Shown piece after piece: positions 19,883-29,573 of a stretch of DNA of 64,000 nt. The stretch is from Gigaspora rosea. Lineage: Eukaryota > Glomeromycota > Glomeromycetes > Diversisporales > Gigasporaceae. The notes below the pieces were generated by a model. That model saw only the letters and a list, made by a program, of their open reading frames with translations. It did not search any database and had not been told where the DNA came from. Location: contig QKWP01000519.1 in assembly GCA_003550325.1 (NCBI GenBank), positions 78,610 through 142,609 on the forward strand. Direction: 5' to 3'. Numbering within the stretch: the stretch's first letter is position 1; each line of letters begins with the position of its first letter. A program made the translations under genes and the position numbers.

Positions 19883-21663
19883 ATGTCTTCCAGTAAGCGA
19901 AAAAATAAAACCACTCTTAATAACAAACAAAGAAAGGATATCATTGACTTTAAAAATAAAAATCCTAATATCAGCAATGTTGATCTTGCTGAGTGGGTAA
20001 AAAAAGAATTTAACCTTGAGGTTCATCCAACCACTATTGGGCGTCTAATAAAAAATAAAGATGAAATTGGAGATAATCTCTCTACAAAAAGACAAAGAAC
20101 AGTTCAATATCCGGATCTTGAGAACACTTTACATGAATGGATTTTGCAAAACCAAGACCAAATCATTTTAAGCGATGCTATTCTAATTGAAAAAGCAAAA
20201 AAATTTGCTGAATTGTTAAACATACCAAATAGTGAACTTAAGTTTTCCCATGGGTGGTTATATAAATTTAAAAAAAGACACGAGTTAGGGCAGATAAAAA
20301 AGCATGGCGAAGATGCTTCTGTAGATGATGATGTCGTTGCAGATGCTATACCTAAACTAAGAGAGGTGTTAAAAGGATATGATTTAAAAGATATTTATAA
20401 CATGGATGAAACGGGCTTATTTTACCGGTAATAATTGACTATTATTCCCGTAACGGGGAATAAAGTTTATTATTTCTCTTGATTTTTTTTTCTCTTCGGC
20501 CCCTATTGGAGCTAAAAAAAATTTTAAAAAATAAACCGTTATTTCTCTATAGTGGGTATAAAGTTTACTAATACTGTACTTATCTTATAATTTGTTCTTT
20601 TTTTAGTCTTGAACCAGATACCACACTTGCTACTGTTCGTCTTAAAGGTAAAAAAAAGGATAAGGAAAGGTTGACCTTGGCACTTTGTGCCAATGCTGAT
20701 GGAACAGATAAAATAAAGCCATTTGTAATCGGTAAGTCTCCGAATCCACGTTGCTTTAAAAATGTTAAACGTAATAAGCTTGGTGTAACATACGGGGCAA
20801 GTAAAAAAGCCTGGATGACAACTGTGTTATTTCAATCCTGGCTCAAAGAGTTTGACAAAAAGATGGCTGGTCGTAAGATAATCCTCTTAGTTGATAATGC
20901 AAAATGCCATTCTTCCAGTAATCTAAATCTCCGTAACACAACCGTCCATTACCTTCCCCCAAACACTACATCTCGCATTCAACCTCTGGATGCTGGCATT
21001 ATCATGTCCTTTAAGCGTCGATACCGAAGCTACTTCATAAAATGGCTTCTTGACCAATATGAATCTGGAAAAAATGACAAATTAAACGTTCTTAATGCCA
21101 TAAAATTTATCGTCCGAGCGTGGAGAGAAGTATCATCAGAAACGATAAGTAATTGCTTTAGACATACAAGAATCCTTCCAACTACACAAATTGATGAAGA
21201 ACTTGCCCTTGATGAAGATGATGATAATAACGACAATGATAATGATAATGAATTGATGGAAGAAATGTATGCTGACCTTGAAGCACTCCACTTCCGAAAT
21301 GTAATGGATCTTGAAGAATATATTAATCACCCGGAGGAGAAAGAAACAAATGAAATATTGAATGACGAGGAAATTTTGGCTCTTGTTACCAACCTGGAAC
21401 CCGAAAAAACTAAAGGTGTTGAAGAGGAAGAGAATGAAAGTGATGAAGATGATGATAGTACAGAAATGCACCAGATCACTCACCATGAAGCACTAAGTGC
21501 CGTGGAATTGCTTGAACAGTACCTTATGCAACAAGATGTTGGTGAGGTGGCCCGGTCAAATCATGACCAAGCTTTGTTGAATCTGCAAAAGGAAATAAGG
21601 AAACTTCGAAATTCATCTTTCAAGCAAGTGGACATTAAAGCCTTTTTTGAATTGGCTAATTAA
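19883..21663 (+). CDS. Tigger/pogo-type transposase, two exons (533 aa)
   Basis: Exon 1 is 19883-20427, the intron is 20428-20606 (GTAATA...TTTTAG), and exon 2 is 20607-21663. Splicing joins GLFYR to LEPDTTL, the usual order in this family, and gives 533 residues, close to normal length. An N-terminal CENP-B/psq-type helix-turn-helix lies at about 12-57 and a Tc5-type DNA-binding domain at about 75-133. The DDE domain has D175 in NMDETGLF, D278 in LLVDNAKCH and D310 in QPLDAG; the second and third D are separated by 31 residues, as expected for pogo-like DDD enzymes. The C-terminal third is rich in Asp and Glu (about 389-470) and ends with a short helical tail. It binds the termini and subterminal repeats and cuts the element out at TA. 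No frame damage is seen. Confidence 0.9.
20428..20606 (+). other. Intron of the Tigger transposase gene
   Basis: The donor is GTAATA and the acceptor TTTTTTTAG. The 179-base insert interrupts the reading frame with an immediate stop. Removing it restores the conserved YRLEPD junction. Confidence 0.88.
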
Positions 21664-22377
21664 CCGTGCAACGAAAAGTTTCAAATTTAGATTTAAAAAT
21701 AGAATAAAACTAACGTTGTATAAATTAACTGATCAAACTTGATCAAAAGCGGAAAATATAATTACCCATATATTTAAATAAATCTAGTTATACGTATAAA
21801 GAATTATTCACAAAAAAAAAAAAAAAAAAAGTTTTAACTACTTATCTCTCGTGTATAAACTGTATCGCTTTTCAAGAATAGAATTTGTAATCTATATAGA
21901 TAACTATTGGCCAATAAAAAAGTCACGTAGTGGTAATTATACTGCGATCTGATTGGTTGTTCTCTAATTGCAGCCCCTCCCTAAATGCAGGCCTTAGGGT
22001 CGGTCCCGACGACGTGCATTTAGGGGGGTCTGACTGTATAGATTATGTGAAATTGAAGAATAACAAACTTAAAAAAAACATTACAAAAAAAAACGAATAT
22101 ATGTTGGTATTTGATGAATTTGAATCTAAAAGAATGAGCTAGAATGGAAAATATACAGATTGCAACCGATATAATACTTCTTTAGATATTCAAAATAATC
22201 AGTTGGGTTCTGAAAATGAAAACAAAATGCTAAAATTTTTCTTTAATAATCAACTCAGTGTTGAAGAAGCTCTCTATATAGACGTATAAAAACCAATTTC
22301 TTAAGCAAATTCTGAAACAAATAAGAATTTTTGAATTATTTGTTTTAAAGCTTCACATTATACAATTAATTGGTAGA

Positions 22378-22572
22378 TTAGCTAATAAACCAGATCAGAG
22401 GAGACACTTCAATAATATCATTACATTGCGTATCAATATACATTAACGGCAAATCATGAATACCGTTTTCACTCGGGTTTGCCGTGCCACTAACCGGATG
22501 AAACGACTCATCCACGGTTGATTCAAACTCTAGTCGAAAGAATATGAGGACGTGAATCCAAAATAGACACAC
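22378..22572 (-). CDS. Possible orphan exon or gene remnant (64 aa)
   Basis: This short minus-strand frame is less AT-rich than its surroundings and codes a balanced peptide (STVDESFHPVSGTANPSENG near its middle). No family was recognised. It lies between the Tigger element and the HMG gene and has no clear start context. It may be a chance frame or a decayed exon. Confidence 0.2.
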   Translation of the reverse strand: MCLFWIHVLIFFRLEFESTVDESFHPVSGTANPSENGIHDLPLMYIDTQCNDIIEVSPLIWFIS

Positions 22573-23120
22573 ATTAGTCGCGTGTACAAATTGTTGAAAT
22601 ATGAAAAATTCTAAAGAGCTTAGTAGTGTAATAGGGCAAAAATTTAGATTGCAAGAAATGTAGTTTGAGAATCGATCGAGGTTATAACGGCGCCAGAAAC
22701 ATATTGATTAAATTCTTGGCATTCGTAGGAGAAATTATCCAGGAATACTAAGATAATCTTACATGTGATGTTATTATTATATAAAATTGGAAAGTTGCGT
22801 ATCAAAATAAATACTAATTTTCGTGATCTTACTTTTTTATTCCTAAAATAAACCTTAATAAAATAAACCTTAAAACTAAACGTAATATAAACAAATAATG
22901 ATAGCATAACACAAAATATATAATAAAGCATAACGATTAACACTATAATCACCAACCTTTTCCTGGTTTAAGAAAAGCAATTCATGTAACTGAAATAAAA
23001 GGATATTTCTTAAAAATCATCTCTAAAAACTATAAAAACAATTCGTCTATACATTCATTATTAAAACTTAGGAAGAAATGATAATCATAAAACAAAGTTT
23101 TTTTTTTTTTTTGCAAATAA

Positions 23121-23396
23121 TTAATATGTCCATGAATAAGAAAATAATGAAAGTGGAACATCAATCTTAGAAAGGCCGTAATTTGATAACTTAGATGAAT
23201 GTGGAATAGAAAAAGTTTTCGATTCGGGCGACGGTAAAGTTTCTTGTTGAGCATTAGATAAATTGTCGAAAGATTGTTGTTTATTAACAGTTATGGATCT
23301 AGTAATAGTGGTCGATGTGATCACAGTTAAGTCAAGAGATTTTTTAGAATTATCTTTATTAATCGTTTTCTTCAAACAAAACTCACGAAACTTCAA
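23121..23396 (-). pseudogene. Open frame downstream of the HMG gene, possible frameshifted C-terminal tail
   Basis: The frame starts without an ATG just at the end of the HMG gene and runs 91 codons on the same strand, rich in Ser, Thr, Lys and Asn (TVITSTTITRSITVNKQQSF). Its frame differs from the HMG frame by what one base in the A9 run at about 23414-23422 would change. It may be the true C-terminus of the HMG protein or ordinary downstream sequence. Confidence 0.35.
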
Positions 23397-23811
23397 TCCT
23401 TTTTGTTTCTTGCTTTTTTTTTGGTCTAAATTTATAATTTGGATGCATCAACAAATGATTCTTTTTGGCCATCAGAGATAAAATTTCAAAGAATCTTTTC
23501 ACCGATTTAGTTTCCTGGGCCCAAATTTTGGCAACTTTCACAGAAGTTTTAGTTGTATGTGCAGCCAAACTCATTGACTTCATTTTGGCAGCATAATTTT
23601 TACGATATATCATGAATGGATTTGAAGGTCGAGGAATTTTATCATTGGAAGTGTCATCATATTTAGATTTACAATTTTTCATGGTTGGTGCTTTAGTCAA
23701 TTCTTCAACTGTGAGTGTCAATGGATATGGTGGATGAGATAACAAAGAACTGATCTCAGAAGAGTTCAACACTTCGTTGATGTATATCAGGTCTTGTTGT
23801 ATATCGACCAT
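23383..23811 (-). CDS. MATA-HMG type HMG-box protein (142 aa)
   Basis: This is a likely transcription factor of the fungal mating-type HMG family, which is expanded in arbuscular mycorrhizal fungi. The HMG box spans about residues 59-128, beginning IPRPSNPFMIYRKN and ending HPNYKFRPKKK, with KIWAQE and RFFEILSLMAKKNH in the helices. The N-terminal 58 residues are not conserved in any way I recognise. The ATG at 23809-23811 gives a plausible leader before the box. The frame stops 17 residues after the NYKFRP motif, just past a run of nine A. A second open frame continues downstream (23121-23396), so a longer tail may be lost or may belong to another allele. No mating partner gene such as a homeodomain pair is nearby. 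Binding to the minor groove of DNA in the nucleus follows from the family. Confidence 0.82.
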   Translation of the reverse strand: MVDIQQDLIYINEVLNSSEISSLLSHPPYPLTLTVEELTKAPTMKNCKSKYDDTSNDKIPRPSNPFMIYRKNYAAKMKSMSLAAHTTKTSVKVAKIWAQETKSVKRFFEILSLMAKKNHLLMHPNYKFRPKKKQETKRIEVS

Positions 23812-24459
23812 ATTTTAATAATAAAAAGAAAAAACTAAAGAATTGAATTTTATGAAAATGAAAATAGAATTAAGAGAAGAAGTTTTTGGTTCGTTAGATT
23901 GGTAGGGCAAATTTCTTAATTTCATTTATACTGTACGAATTTATAACTCATCATGAATCTGATGATTACTTTCTCGAATTGGGCATAATAGCATTCGTAG
24001 ATTCAGAATTAGAATAATGTTTATCAAATGTCTAGCACAACATACAGTACCCAGGGTCTTATTCAAGAACACCATTTTTTAAATTGAATAGTACCCGAGG
24101 ATACTGTGTGAGGAAACGGAGTACTATATGGTAATATATATGGGTATATACCATATGAAAGTTATACTGTAATTTAAATTTTGCTATGAAAATTAGAGTT
24201 CAACGGAGATGAGGAAGTAGCACTTAAGGATAAAATGTCAAGATTTGCCAATTTTGTTCAAGTTTATTGTTCGCATTAATTGACTTAAATGAATTCAAAT
24301 TTTAGATAAGGTTCGGTTTTTACTTCATTGTTGTATTAATATCTTATTTTGTTAATTCGTGTCCATGACCGATAGATGAGATTTTTTTTACTACTAGATC
24401 TTGTCATTGTCCCCAAATTTGGTAGAAAAATTATATTGTTAAAGAATAACCGTTTGATG

Positions 24460-24483
24460 ACGTACGCACGTACGTACGTACGA
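24460..24483. repeat. ACGT tandem array 1
   Basis: CGTACGCACGTACGTACGTA and neighbouring ACG units form a palindromic CpG-rich tetranucleotide array in otherwise CpG-poor DNA, upstream of the 25908 gene. Confidence 0.85.
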
Positions 24484-25000
24484 ATGTGCTTACGTGTCAT
24501 GTATTTTGATTTATATTTATCAGTTATGATTATAAGTTCAGTTATATAACTTTCTCAAGAATGGACAAAAGATTAGGTTCTTCCGTCTATTTTCACATGA
24601 TTATATAATTATATAAGCGGAGTTTGTTACTTATACTCCTCACCTATCGCTGTACTGCAAGGATCTAAAAGTTTCTAACAATTTGATGTATTATACGATT
24701 TTTCACTAATCAAAATGAGCACTTTTAATAAACACTTTTTGTTTGCTGAATTTAGGATTAAGATAAACTGATTGAGGATGCACTTTCAATGAAATTTATG
24801 ATAAAAATAATAATATATATATAAGTTAATAAAAAATAAAAATAACTATATAATAAATGGCCATCTATGACAAAAACACCTATACTAAATTATATATATA
24901 TATATAGTAATGCATCTTATTCTGTAAAAGGATATTTATTAGTCACACAAATATGCTGCAGTATCAAATTGGAAACTTTGTACGTATCATAGACATAGTA

Positions 25001-25017
25001 GTACGTACGTACGTCGT
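25001..25017. repeat. ACGT tandem array 2
   Basis: GTACGTACGTACGTCGT, another array of the same tetranucleotide between the HMG gene and the 25908 gene. Confidence 0.85.
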
Positions 25018-25175
25018 CATATAACATACATGTAGTTTTAATAATCATGAAATCATGAAATCATACATAATTTTATTTTTTGTATATGCATTTATTAGGC
25101 GCAACTATATATGCGGTGAAAATCACGCACATCATAGTCAAATTACGTAAATGATATTAATAAAAATTCGTTCCA

Positions 25176-25188
25176 TACGTACGTACGT
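25176..25188. repeat. ACGT tandem array 3
   Basis: ATACGTACGTACG followed by TCAC, within 200 bases of array 2. Confidence 0.8.
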
Positions 25189-25799
25189 CACTCTGATTAT
25201 ACCAATGTCTGGATATAATCATAATTAAAATTTCCCTATACCAATATTTTTTTTTTGAATTTTTTTTTTTTTTTTTACTAATGTTTAAAAATCTCGACTT
25301 AACCATAGTGATGTGTATTCAAGAATACACAATCAAAAGAAATTTAATTTACGAATTTATAACTAAGATTAGTATCCTGGCAGAACTGTACAGTACTGTA
25401 TCGGACTTTTGCAATATTGGCCAATTTTTGAAATGCAAAACTTTTCCTTAAAACTATTTCCTTGCATACAATCTTTTAACCGGTTTTTTGTTTGGAATAT
25501 AATTCCTCAAAATAGTAATCTTTTGCGGATGATATCAGCTTTGCATATCACATAGTACTAACTTATAACAATATTAAAATTTTTGCAGATAATAAATCCA
25601 TGTTGTATATTGTTTTAATCATTTGTTATCCATAGTTACATTAGAATGCCGAATTCGGTAAGACTTTCATATTATACCAATAAAATTTTACCCTTTTATT
25701 TAGGTATTACTTGAACATGGGATAAAAAAATTATTTACTTAAATGTACTTACGCACGCAGTTGACAAAACTCTTCGTTCTATAAGAATACCTTATTGTT

Positions 25800-25907
25800 C
25801 CTTTCCTCCTCGTTAATCGCTTCCCTCTTTTTCTCTCTTTTTTTCACTCTTTACATCTCTTCCAACTATTCATATTTAAATTTTTTTTTATCAAACGAGG
25901 ATTAAAA
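25800..25907 (+). promoter_or_regulatory. Pyrimidine-rich leader upstream of the 136-aa gene
   Basis: The strand is dominated by C and T (CTTTCCTCCTCG, TTTTTCTCTC, TTTCACTCTTTACATC) and ends AACGAGGATTAAAAATG. CT-rich tracts just before the start are common in fungal promoters. No TATA element is clear. Confidence 0.4.
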
Positions 25908-26318
25908 ATGTCTTCAAATAGATCGTTAGATACTTTTAAAGACTTTCCACCAATTCAAACAGCAATAAAATTGTCAACTGCCTTAGTTTGTGATCAAAGT
26001 GCTCGAAACGTTCAAGAGTATGTTGACCAACTTAAAAATGCAGTATATAGTCAAATAATGGAACCTTCTCGCGATGAAAAACCTCATCATTGGCCAACTC
26101 TTTGGGCACATATGAAATTTTGTATGAACGATCTTAAATATTGGGAAATGGGAGCAGGGCATCCTGCTGATAGATTATCTGATTCTTATATACGTTTAAC
26201 GTTATTACGTTTGTTTTTTGAAGTAGGTGGGCTTTCAAGAAAACAACTATTAGAAGGAATAATATCTGATATTTTGGAAATACAAGCAGTTGTTGAAAGA
26301 AAGAAAGATAGAAATTAA
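25908..26318 (+). CDS. Hypothetical protein (136 aa)
   Basis: I do not recognise the family. The product is compact and well balanced, with no signal peptide or membrane segment and several likely helices. The middle is Trp-rich (HHWPTLWAHMKFCMNDLKYW, residues about 59-78) and is followed by a Leu/Phe-rich helix (IRLTLLRLFFEVGGL). The C-terminus is charged (VVERKKDRN). The ATG sits in a good A-rich context after a CT-rich leader, and the first codons (SSNRS) are typical of a real start. The base composition is closer to coding DNA than that of the flanks. The frame is uninterrupted, which either makes it a single-exon host gene or, given the 29-A run 75 bases after the stop, an mRNA-derived copy. 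Confidence 0.6.
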   Translation: MSSNRSLDTFKDFPPIQTAIKLSTALVCDQSARNVQEYVDQLKNAVYSQIMEPSRDEKPHHWPTLWAHMKFCMNDLKYWEMGAGHPADRLSDSYIRLTLLRLFFEVGGLSRKQLLEGIISDILEIQAVVERKKDRN

Positions 26319-26393
26319 AGAAATTAAAGAACATGAAAGAATACTAAAGAACATTATGAATTTTTTCTTTTTTGTTTTTTGAGGCATCCAATC

Positions 26394-26422
<29 letters not shown>
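26394..26422. repeat. Run of 29 A downstream of the 136-aa gene
   Basis: An uninterrupted A run starts 75 bases after the stop codon of the gene on the same strand. Matching flanking duplications, which would prove a retrocopy, were not found. Confidence 0.9.
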
Positions 26423-26425
<3 letters not shown>

Positions 26426-27035
26426 TTATCATTATATTTTGCTGGCATATACATAGTTTGTAACTATCAACTTAAAAACATTTATTTTTAAAACTGTATA
26501 AATTATGTAATTAGACGTTTAAACAAAAATAACTTTCAAAAAAAAAAAAAAATGTTAACCATGTTAATTAAGCTTTATATTCATATTAAATAGCACGAAC
26601 ATTATTAACAAAATTTATTTTTAACGCAAAAATCTCACATTATTTTACAAAAAGGGTGGGCTTTTGAATAATTTTCAAGTTTTTGGTATATATATATTAT
26701 TAATATAAAATTTTTTTATTTATATCATTAATGTAAATTATCATAAAACGCACCTATAATGTTTTTGCTCCCGTTATATATTTTTATTATATTTTAAAAT
26801 GGTTAAAATGTCTAAGTTTCGGTATGCAAAATTTTTATAATTTTTTTCGTATTAGGTTAGTATTTAAGCTTAAATTTAAAGTTAGAAAAGAGTTTCCTTT
26901 TACTTAGAGTACCCATTAAATATTGACTAAAATATCCGGGGTCTAATACAAATACTATCTATATTCAACAAAAAACTTGTAAAGACCCGGGCATATCATG
27001 CAATGTGGGTCCGTGTCACTAGAAAGAAGTAAACT

Positions 27036-27066
27036 GTACGTACGTACGTTCATACGTATGTACGTG
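27036..27066. repeat. ACGT tandem array 4
   Basis: GTACGTACGTACGTTCATAC and ATGTACGTGC form the fourth and longest array. All four lie between 24.4 and 27.1 kb, around the two host-like genes. Confidence 0.85.
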
Positions 27067-27292
27067 CATACAACGCTTTATCTAAAAGAGCCCACATTTA
27101 GATCTCGTATTTTTTGCACCAGGGCATTTTGCAAGAGTTATTATGAACAGGATGCGTCAATCTCCCAATATAAAGATTGCAAATATTAATCATGACATTA
27201 TTAACGTTTTAATAATATAAACAAATATCAATTAGTCACACGATTTGTTATATATATATTAAAAATATATGAAATTACTATAAACTTTATTA

Positions 27293-27559
27293 ATGATTAG
27301 ATTATTTTCAACTTGCATAATTGGGCCTTTTTTCAATAAACTGTTACACGAAAATTTGCTCCTAAGTGACGTTGAAAAACTAACAAATGAAGCACTTGTT
27401 ACAACTAACAAAAGGGCTTCTTCGACGTCTAGACAAGTTAAAAAACCAAAAAAATCCAATAAAAGAGCTATGCTAAGCTGTAGAAAGAAGTACTTTTACC
27501 GTTTGTTGAAATACTCGGGTGTTTTAGGATGGGTTGGGCATTGTAAGATGGGTTGGTAA
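27293..27559 (+). CDS. Repeat-encoded 88-aa frame, possible transposase C-terminal fragment
   Basis: An inverted, frame-broken copy of this DNA lies at about 54240-54510, so it belongs to a repeat. The product has a hydrophobic start (CIIGPFFNKLLHENLLLSDV), then TNEALVTTNKRAS and a Lys-rich stretch (RQVKKPKKSNKRA). Its pattern of 'NEAL...NKR...RKK' recalls the tails of fungal DDE transposases, but this is weak. No catalytic residues are present. The shared repeat continues to about 27800 and includes an inverted pair around AAAAAGGCC. It may be a domain relic within a non-autonomous element. Confidence 0.35.
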   Translation: MIRLFSTCIIGPFFNKLLHENLLLSDVEKLTNEALVTTNKRASSTSRQVKKPKKSNKRAMLSCRKKYFYRLLKYSGVLGWVGHCKMGW

Positions 27560-28397
27560 CTATCAAGGGTAAATTCGGATGCTAATTTTCAAAAAAATGG
27601 CCTTTTTAATCTACTTTTGGCTTATAATTAAATACATGAATTTCATAATGTTCTACGTACTTAATTATAAATGCAAAGCTGGTTAAAAAGGCCGTTTTTG
27701 TGTAAATTCGCTCTATAATAAATTTTCGAGCAAAATTTTTTTGATAATCCTCGATCATGATTGGTCGATTTACCCAACTATGCCGATCCGCTGATATGTT
27801 AACATATCTTCAAATTTTACAATTAAACAGATCGAAAAAGGATAATAACTTTACTTTTAGTGCCAAATTAAAACTTTGTAAAATTTGCAAAATCCAAACA
27901 TGTATTTTTATCAAAAATAAATATTTATTAAGTTTAAAGTGATGATTATATATAAAATTTTATGTAGAAAGTTTGCTTAGATGGCCAAATTGGGTTATCT
28001 TAGTAAAAAAATGACTTGGATATATACTTATATAAAACTTTTTTTTTTACTACTGTAAAATAAATTTTTTTAAAAAACTATATATTATAAAAAATAAAAT
28101 TACTACATATTACTAGTAATGATCATTACTAGCAATAAATTTACTATGAAAATTTAAAATTGGGTTAAAATTAGTATTCAGTTATAGAATATATTAGAGA
28201 TTAGGTATTAAGGTCCAATTTATTTTGTACAAGGTTTTTTGGGGTTCTGAATATTTTTGATCCCAATTACTTAGTACATTTTTGATATAGCAATATTGAT
28301 AATAATTATTAGTAATAATAAATAGCAAACTTTATAAAAAAAAACCTAAAAATTCAATTTGATTTTTTATCAAAAAAAAAAAGAATAAAAATACTTA

Positions 28398-28562
28398 GAG
28401 GGTGCTAATATTTATTACCTAATATCCATTTACTATAGAGACTTACCCTCACCCCAGATAATATTTATATATAAAATTTTAGCCAAGCAAATTTAAATAA
28501 GAGTTAAGATTTTGCTTGACCCCCCTATCCTCTAAAATATTATCTAATAAATGTTAGCACCC
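28398..28562. mobile_element. PIF/Harbinger-like MITE, copy 1
   Basis: The ends GAGGGTGCTAATATTTATTA and ATAAATGTTAGCACCC are inverted, with TTA on both sides (28395-28397, 28563-28565). The same family occurs at 36220, 41070 and 58800. A TTA/TAA duplication is the mark of Harbinger-type elements. Confidence 0.75.
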
Positions 28563-28693
28563 TTATCTTTTAATTTGTAATACAGGCAAATTTGTCTACA
28601 TTGATTTTAAAGATTTAAATTTTTTTAATATAATAAAACTAGTAATACTAATCAATAAAAATTCTCAAATCGATTAGTTGGCAAATCATCTTA

Positions 28694-29452
28694 GAGAACC
28701 GCTATTTACACCATGGTTTTTGCTATTTGCACTATAGGTTTCATGTAACATTAGATCATCAATCACCTTTTCTATTTGCACCATGGTAATATATGTTGCA
28801 CCAATAAAAACTCGCCTTTTTTTGTAGATTAAAAGCTATTTCGCGCTGTTAATATTGTGTAACATTATACAAATCTTGTTTTGGTAATCTAGTAGGCCTG
28901 CTAACCTAATTTTATAATGCGTGCCAACCCTAACCATAATTTTATAATTCGGGCCAACCCTTACCCTAATTTTTTAAGGCCTTAAAAAAGGGTTGGCCCG
29001 CATTATAAAATTAGGTTAGCAGGCCTACTAGATTAAGTAACCAAAATAGACTTGTGTAACATTACATGACATTAGTGGCGCGAATAACTGTTAATCTACA
29101 AAAAAAGGTGAGTTTTTATTGGTGCAACATGAATATAGCCCAAGGTTACACAAAATTGTAAAAATCTGGCCCGCATTATGTTAAGGCCTTAAAAAATTAG
29201 GGTAAGAGTTTGCCCGCATTATAAATTTAGGGTTAGGGTTGGCCCGCATTAAATTAGGCTACCAAAAGAAGATTTGTATAATATTACACAACATTAATGG
29301 CGCCAATAACTGTTAATCTACAAAAAAATGCGAGTTTTTATTGGTGCAACATATATTAACATGGTGCAAATAGAATATGTTGATTTATGATCTACTGTTA
29401 CACAAAAACCATAGTGCAAATAGCAAAAACCATGGTGTAAATAGCGGTTCTC
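28694..29452. mobile_element. Mutator-like foldback element, 759 bp, 9-bp target duplication
   Basis: The arms start GAGAACCGCTATTTACACCA and are inverted over hundreds of bases, with inner blocks repeated (TTGCACCAATAAAAACTCGC, GGCCCGCATTAT, TTAAGGCCTT). ATCATCTTA is duplicated exactly at 28685-28693 and 29453-29461. Long inverted arms and a 9-bp duplication point to a Mutator-like origin. The right half contains an extra partial copy of the arm sequence. No transposase is encoded. Confidence 0.82.
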
Positions 29453-29461
29453 ATCATCTTA

Positions 29462-29573
29462 TTCAATTAATTGAATAATTGATTTTATTGATTAGTTGAC
29501 CAATTGATTAGTTGATTAATTAATTAATTGACTAATTGACTAATTGATTAATTGATTAATTAATTAGTTAAGG
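29462..29573. repeat. TTAATTGA/CTAATTGA minisatellite
   Basis: Tandem variants of AATTGATTAGTTG and AATTGACTAATTG begin just after the Mutator-like element. Related arrays lie at about 30308-30380, 38430-38465, 50655-50800 and 60245-60415. Confidence 0.75.

Larger units (their letters stand above)
18050..22036 (+). mobile_element. Complete Tigger/pogo (Tc1-mariner superfamily) DNA transposon
   Basis: It has inverted termini of at least 22 bp (18050-18071 and 22015-22036) beginning CAGTTAGACCCCCC on the left and, reversed, CAGTCAGACCCCCC on the right. Both are flanked by the TA dinucleotide expected of this superfamily (18048-18049, 22037-22038). It contains one complete two-exon transposase gene (19883-21663). 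The 1.8 kb between the left terminus and the gene is long for the family and holds a nested inverted-repeat element (18477-18717) and a hairpin (19198-19303). Intact termini, TA duplication and DDD residues suggest a young, possibly autonomous copy. Confidence 0.92.

Noticed and set aside
22037..22142. Short Lys-rich reading frame running out of the Tigger right end
   Set aside because: It depends on the transposon terminus for its upstream part and is only an A-rich stretch; a disrupted host gene could not be supported on the left flank.
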